The notes under the pieces: model-generated
Seen by the model: the letters and a program-made list of their open reading frames with translations, nothing else
What the model was told of the DNA's origin: nothing
The model's database searches: none
Assembly: GCA_031310005.1 (NCBI GenBank)
Contig: CM062383.1
Span: 3,224,001-3,288,000 of the forward strand
Source: Dactylellina haptotyla
Taxonomy: Eukaryota > Ascomycota > Orbiliomycetes > Orbiliales > Orbiliaceae
Direction of reading: 5' to 3'
DNA: 64,000 bases
Program-made: the position numbers and the translations under genes
Shown: positions 55,801 through 64,000 of the stretch, one piece after another
How the letters are laid out: every line of letters starts with the position of its first letter
Numbering within the stretch: the stretch's first letter is position 1

Positions 55801-58800
55801 CTACTCGGTTAATGCATCAACGAGAGACCCAGCTTGCTCTCTGACCAGACCATCGTCATCAGTAGTTCTCACATATCCGAGAACCCTAACGATATCTTCC
55901 AACCGTTCTCTAGATACTACCTTCAGTAGTTCCACTGTTCCCTTCTTCTCTAACCCATTTAGAACGCTCGATATTAAGTGCACCGCAGCTCTTCTAACCG
56001 TAGCCTGCTCCTTGCCCCTTTCCAAATTCAAAATGTTCAAGGCGACCTCCACTGAAGCTGTTGTAATTGTAACAGGTACACCTCCAGCATTGGTGTCGTA
56101 CATCACACCTAGGACCGACAGTGCAGATGTTCGGACCCTATAGTCCTCCTCACCTGCTTTTGAAACCCACTGCCCATTGTCCTCCGTCTCTTCCTCTTTG
56201 ATCTGTGATCCATCCGCATTATCGATCCCAGCTTCTATTCTCGCCTCTTTCAGCGCTTTCGCGTAATCTGCGTCCATAACTCCTTCCTTATCTATTCTCT
56301 TTGCTTCCTCTTCTTTCTCACGTTTAGCTTCCTCAGCCTCTCTATATCTCCGTTTCCTCCTCCCAGCCAATCCAATCATCACATTCCCAATCCTCTCGGC
56401 TACCCTCCCAACCGAAGTCTCACCAAGCCGCTGCACCGTCCCCATCAACGCTTCGCCGACTTTCAACCGTTCATCAATCCCCATAGTTTCCTTCTCATCT
56501 ACGTACACCTCAACAAGCATCCCGATCACAGTTTCCGGATGTTTATCCGAGAGTTCGCAAAGCGTCTTCACCACGCCTAGATATACAAACGATTCCCTGT
56601 CTTGTAGCATATCGATAAGTAGTTTTGTTACCGTTGGCACATCGATCACAGAGCTGCGTTCTGCTATTAGGGCTTTCAACAACTCCAGTCCATGCGCACG
56701 AATGGGTACCATATCATCACGTAAATATAGCAATCCTGTTTGCAAAGTCTGCTGCTGTTTTAGAATCTTCTCATCTACAGGTGCCGGCTCACCGTCAACT
56801 GCTCCGCTGGTAAGAGGAGTATCTTGGGTGGATATGAAGAGGGATAAACTCCTGGTTAATGAAGTCATTGAGGATGGTATGTTGGTGCTTGAAGTAAGGT
56901 ATGTCAATGAAGGTTGGAGTGTTGTTAGCAGTTTCTTCTCTTGCTCGGATACCGTTCTGGAGAAGGATGTTGAAATAATAGAATTCAGGAGTTGAAGTGC
57001 TATAGTAACTGCCTCTGCACCCGAGGACCCGTCACTGTCATTTTCAAGCTCCGGCTCATCTTTTCCAATTATCTGACCTAAGGAGTTCATAGAAGGTTGC
57101 TGTAACGAGTCGAGTCTTTCTTTCTGGCTCTTAAGGGTTCGGACATGTTCGTCCAGAATTTCTTTTATTAGAATGATTACTTGTTCCGGCCGACGCGTAA
57201 GACGTTCCGAATGATGCTCTAAGATACCTTCTAGAACTTTGAGCTGGAATAGTAGACCGAAAGTTTGTTTGACACTAACTTCGGACCCTGTCGGTGCGGC
57301 ACCACCTAACCATCTCCTACAGAGCCCAAGAAAGAATTCTGTAAAAGTATCATCATTCGCGGCAAGTGCAAGGTCGATAAATTTTGGCACGCGCTCTTCA
57401 ATATCGGTGACTTGGATCTGTCCCGATGTCAAACTTTGATCTCGCATGAGAATCTTAACGTATCCCATTTCGCCCCGCCTAAAGATCCAATAATCGTCTC
57501 CGTCGTAACTGAAATCCTGCACGATATCGTCAAGCGCAGATGATCCCGCTTTTATTTTGAGGTAAGTGGTTAGTAGCTGTTCCGGAATCTTCGTGTAGGC
57601 TGGATTTGTGATTTTGATTGAAACGGCAAATTGCCACAAACCCCAAAGAGGCAGGATAAGGGTATTCAGTATATGTGCGGCTAGATAGTTCTTTCCATCA
57701 GAGGTCCGGAGTAGCCAGGATATTCGCCGTAGAGCTTTCTCCAAGTCTTCTTCTTCGGTCAATGTGATGATATCGCCGCTTTCCATTTCTTCCACTGGTG
57801 GGAGCTGCGTTTTCGATGGACGAATAGGTCGCAACAGAGATGGAAAGAAATACTTTTCGACACTTCGTTTCCGCCGTTCAAAGATATCATTTATTACGAT
57901 TGCTGCAGCAGTACTTAAATTACCGCCATCGTCAAGTAGTTCGATTAGCTGTGGCGCGACTACCGAGAAGTACTGGTCTGGTGTTGACAACGATGGAACG
58001 GAGCCGATTAGTCTTGACGCCTGTTGCAGAGCTATTCTCTGAGTAGATACTTCTTGATTAGAGTCTATGAAGAACATAATTTCTTCTTTGACTCCATTCA
58101 GACGCTTTAATGGTATTGTGGATAGATACGTTGTGAGGAATTTTTGAAACCACGGTGGGGAGGTTGGTTGGATCAGCGGAATTATTTGTGGTAGTAGAAT
58201 CGGAATCGAAGTTCTAGAGAGATAAGCAAGAGTTAATATTTGAGATTAATCCCAATACTAAGAGCAAAGGCACATACGCATCCAAATAGCTGAAGAGCCG
58301 GGCTTGCCAGTCCGATGAACCCGTTTCTGGATGAAAGGCGAGCTCTCCTAGACAAGCGATGATATCCATCTGAAGTCTTTCCCGCACGGCGTCGCTAACC
58401 TCGTTGGAATTTGTGGCGAGAATAGGTTCCAATGTGTTCACTATCGTTCCGAGTAAGATAACATCTCTGTTTCCACTCTGACCCGCTGAACTCGCAGCTT
58501 GAACTTGGTTGAAATACCCGGACGATTTTGTCCTTCTATCCAGTGGTGGGAGTATCCCTGTTGTCACATTTGGATATATTCCCTCCAGGAGAATCAAATC
58601 TGCCAAGCCGAGGATTATCCGTTGGTCCCTCGGGGCGTATAGCGCGTCTGGTGATTTCTTCGGCACCGCATTGGTGTTACAGGCACTGAGAAGAGTTAGC
58701 GCCTGGTTTATGACTCGCGATGCTTTTTCAACATAAGAGATACTGTCATTTGAGGCCTTCGACGAGTCTCCATCTTGGAGCACCACTTCGTAAAGACTTT

Positions 58801-58984
58801 CGATTATCGAAGTCCGTTGCCTGGTTGCCGCTTGATAAAGAGTTAGCATTCCTTTGCCTTCAATATCACCAAACAGATATGCTGGAGCTGTGGTGTTGCA
58901 CCCACCATTTTGAGGCTTGAAGACCGGCTGGAGAAAGCTGGACGCAGAGCTAAGAGCAGCTTGGAAGGCCTTCTGGCTAGACAT
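55801..58984 (-). CDS. RTP1: RNA polymerase II assembly/nuclear import factor Rtp1 (TANGO6 family)
   Basis: HEAT-repeat protein that links RNA polymerase II assembly to nuclear import in yeast (Rtp1); TANGO6/TMCO7 in animals. Two exons on the minus strand: 58984-58278 and 58213-55801; 1039 aa, all helical repeat in character with no membrane segment. The N-terminus is MSSQKAFQAALSSASSFLQP. The RTP1 C1 region holds TGLLYLRDDMVPIRAHGLEL followed by LKALIAERSSVIDVPTVTK and FVYLGVVKTLCELSDKHPE. A charged Lys/Glu-rich helix (RKRRYREAEEAKREKEEEAK) separates it from the C2 region, which ends ERLEDIVRVLGYVRTTDDDG and LVREQAGSLVDAL. Assignment rests on those two blocks and the overall length. Divergent from PRP43 across 346 bp, so a Pol II assembly factor and a splicing helicase share an upstream region. 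Confidence 0.8.
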
Positions 58985-59330
58985 GAGACTGTGCTACAAC
59001 CCTATAGCTTGTCCCTGTATAAAACAATTTCCTTCAAGCTATAGCTTTGAGTGCTTGTTATAACGGTCGAGGTTGTAGTGGGTAGGATGTGGTAAGTGGC
59101 GGCGGCCAAGCTTTTGTGTTTTGTGCAGCGCGAGAACCTTGTCCAATTTTTTTTGTCGGCTCGAAAGAACCTTTACCATTCTTTAGTCACTCGATCATCT
59201 TCCTCCTTCTCGTCCTTCCTCCATCGACATCGACACGAACACCGCACCTGGATCACAGCTACCTGCTCTCGTTGCTATCAAACCTTCATCGTAGGGGCCT
59301 CCCTCTCGCCACAGTCTAGTCTCTTCCGCC
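58985..59330. promoter_or_regulatory. Divergent promoter region, RTP1 / PRP43
   Basis: 346 bp between start codons. The PRP43 side is C/T-rich and free of ATG for over 100 bp before the start, as in an efficiently translated leader. Confidence 0.5.
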
Positions 59331-61856
<2,526 letters not shown>

Positions 61857-63794
61857 GCGTAGGCGTCTCAGCATGTCTGACACGTCTCTTAGTTTACCTT
61901 TTTCGTGTTGGTACGATATTTTTTTAGAGAAAAGGTCACTCAGAGGAATAGTAAAGACTATTACATGGACTGGCCTTAAACCGAAATACTTTAGGAGGCT
62001 TCATTTTTTACCCGCTCTTATTTTACATGTCCTGTTCATGACGTCTTTTTTTCTTCAAATTTTCATGTCTATAGAGGTATTCTCAATGGAGGGTTAGAGG
62101 ATTAGATGAGTAACGAACCCGATACTATCCGAGCATTAGGACCTGGTGTTCCAATCATGTTTCCTGTTATTTCTACCACTGCGCCTCTCATAGCTACCTT
62201 CTGAAAGAATGGCACCAGTCCCTGCCCGCGGATAAGGAATCCCGCCACTTCTCCACGGATCGCGTGCCTCCTGGGCCAAACAGGTGCGAACAGATGTGCA
62301 ACCGCCTCGGCGAATGCATTCGTCTGGCAGGATTTGCGTCAGTCTTATCAGCAAAGGAAACCCGATGCCTTTGCTGCAAAACGACTGGGAATATCTATAG
62401 CCAACAGATTTTGCATGCAGCAGCGGAGTGCAGAAACCCATGTCGATATCGCCCTTCCCCGGACGTCTGCCCGAATCCCTGTTTCGGCATGCCTTTTTAG
62501 AGCCCTTGTCCCCACGCACAAACAAGCTCCAATATTTCCAGCGGGAGGTGTCCAACCAAAAAACCGTCGGCTTTCCGTCGCATGCTAGCCAATGGTTTGG
62601 GCACGTTAGAGGAGCCAATCACACCCGCAGTGCATTTGCCTCCAGGAAACACGCAAAGAATGACCACAACACCACGAACGGCGCATTCTCGAGATACCCA
62701 TCCCAGAATGAGGACGCAATTGGGCGACCCGCCACCGCCGATGCGTATATCATCTGGCGAGGAGACACGTCCTGTCGTGCTTTGTAAACCTCTCGCTCTA
62801 TTTTTTCTTCTTTTTCCTTAACCTAAACTTAGGTTTCCCACCCCCCTTCTCAGGTTTAGAGGCTGTTTAAGAATGGGCGACTGATTCCAGAGCTCTGCAT
62901 GTTACGGCGTGATCACATTTCGACCACTAACTCATTAAGACCACTCCACATTAAAACCGTATCAGGTGGACCAGACAAAATAAGCCAAAGCTTCTAGCTA
63001 AGCTCTTCCGCTCCTGCACAGGGTCCATTTTGCATATTCCGGTGAGGGGAAGCGGACAAGATTCCAGGGGCTAGGCTTGACCTTATTTCCTCTTATTTCC
63101 TGACAGCTCTGCTTTAAAAAGAGGCGTTCCGTCGAGAGATGACATCGGCCAGTCCCCGCCAAAAAACAAAAGGTGTCGAAATAATTTTGTTTCGCCAAAC
63201 CCAAAGAGAGAAAAAAGTTTGAGTGTGCGAACTCCTCTTCGGAAATCCAGAGAAAACCTTCGGACGCTGGGGAAATCCCTATGCCAAATATAAATATAAA
63301 GTCACAGATCTAGAACCCTTTAAATATCGAGATCGCCCGGGACCCTGACTGTTCCAGACGTAATGACCATCCGGTTTTTCTGCATCGCGACCTCATTGGC
63401 TGCTCACCTTTAACCTCGACTAATACCCATTATTAATTAGCATCTCATCTCTACAGGCAAGAAAGCTAAAATTAATTTACACCGAAAAAAAAACAACCTA
63501 TTACCGACATATTCTACGTTATAGGAGCGTTCACATAGGCTTATTCTGGGGTGAAACCGACATTTCGACTGAATCCACAATACTCCGACGGAATCCCGCC
63601 AACTCGTCAATTCAACCCATTCTTGGCTTGGACCGCGTATTTCATAGGAAGGCGTTACCGTACCAAGTCAAAACTTAAAAATTCGATATCTCCCCAACTA
63701 AGGGTCGAGATCTCTGAGATCTAGTATCTCGATCTCTTTCACTCACAAATTTCAGAGGGCTTCCAGAGCTTTCTGAATTTTCCACATCACAGCC
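61857..63794. other. PRP43 3' flank and upstream region of the SPX-domain gene
   Basis: 1.94 kb with no supported gene. Around 62,140-62,790 open frames exist on both strands at once (up to 160 codons) but have no recognisable motif. AACCTAA-AC-TTAGGTT at 62,820-62,835 is a short perfect palindrome. The last few hundred bases must contain the promoter and leader of the next gene. Confidence 0.5.
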
Positions 63795-64000
63795 ATGAAA
63801 TTCGGCCAAAAGTACGCAGTGCAACCTTCCTACTTTCCCGCTTCCGCGAACTCAGCCCAACCCCCGCGCTAGCTGATGCCTGTGCAACTTCCACGGAACT
63901 TTAACAACCGGATCGTCGTGCTGACCTACTTTTCTATCAACAGTTTATATCGAAACGTCGTACCGGAATGGCAGGCGTCGTATATCGAGTACAAGGGCCT
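63795..64000 (+). CDS. GDE1: SPX-domain protein, probably glycerophosphodiesterase Gde1 (3' end outside window)
   Basis: Only the first 24 complete codons lie in the window. Exon 1 is 63795-63811 (ATG AAA TTC GGC CAA AA) with donor GTACGC; exon 2 starts at 63944 after ATCAACAG and runs off the end. Together they read MKFGQNLYRNVVPEW, then QASYIEYKGL. This is the start of an SPX domain, which binds inositol pyrophosphates and senses phosphate. Within fungal SPX proteins (Pho81, Vtc, Syg1, Gde1, Pho87/90) the order MKFG-N...VPEW...SYIEYKGL fits Gde1 best, where the yeast protein has IPEWSSQYVGYKSL. Gde1 hydrolyses glycerophosphocholine. The assignment to Gde1 rather than Syg1 is inference. Confidence 0.65.

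Noticed and set aside
62136-62618. 160-codon minus-strand frame downstream of PRP43, with overlapping plus-strand frames
   Set aside because: Long frames on both strands at once, no recognisable domain and no credible splice partners. Treated as non-coding pending transcript data.
62820-62835. Palindrome AACCTAA-AC-TTAGGTT
   Set aside because: Resembles telomere-type TTAGG units at first sight, but there is no tandem array. A 7-bp palindrome is expected by chance at this window size.

Overview
The window is nuclear DNA of an ascomycete fungus, most likely a filamentous one (Pezizomycotina). Protein genes are cut by many short introns of about 48-70 nt with GTANGT donors, CTAAC/CTAAT-like branch points and TAG/CAG acceptors. 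The recognisable proteins are fungal in type: a Pat1 decapping activator, a TRPY vacuolar channel, a GT15 mannosyltransferase, She9/Mdm33 and an LDB19-type arrestin. The order of introns and the 11-kb empty stretch would fit an early-branching group such as Pezizomycetes or Orbiliomycetes, but that placement is inference. I see no bacterial-style operon, CRISPR array or recognisable transposase.

Left block (1-28,620): KAP114 (5' cut), PYP1-type sugar-phosphate phosphatase, SEN54, elongin C, an orphan 267-aa protein, the SUMO protease ULP1, an LDB19-like arrestin, SHE9, mitochondrial uS12, a Kre2/Ktr mannosyltransferase, PAT1 and YVC1. Neighbours mostly alternate in direction, giving divergent promoters (PYP1/SEN54, elongin C/orphan, SHE9/uS12m, mannosyltransferase/PAT1) and convergent 3' ends.

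Middle (28,621-44,548): a gene desert of 11.0 kb, a solitary C2H2 zinc-finger regulator (39,622-40,817), then another 3.7 kb without a gene. The zinc-finger gene is therefore alone in nearly 16 kb.

Right block (44,549-64,000): the PI31/Fub1 proteasome regulator, a secreted N-glycosylated orphan, an RNF216-like RBR ubiquitin ligase, SmF, the Rieske protein RIP1, the Pol II assembly factor RTP1, the splicing/ribosome helicase PRP43, and at the right edge the first 24 codons of an SPX-domain gene (probably GDE1).

The genes are mostly unlinked housekeeping functions: tRNA and mRNA processing (SEN54, SmF, PRP43, PAT1), ubiquitin/SUMO/proteasome control (elongin C, ULP1, PI31, RBR ligase, arrestin), mitochondria (SHE9, uS12m, RIP1) and transport (KAP114, YVC1). 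I reconstructed exon structures by hand, requiring GT/AG ends, reading-frame continuity and family-conserved residues across each junction. I found no clear new multi-gene system. The points most worth a second look are a two-codon upstream ORF whose stop overlaps the PAT1 start, a 14-nt micro-exon in the phosphatase, RING2 of the ubiquitin ligase spread over four exons, two orphan proteins, and the isolated zinc-finger gene in its desert.
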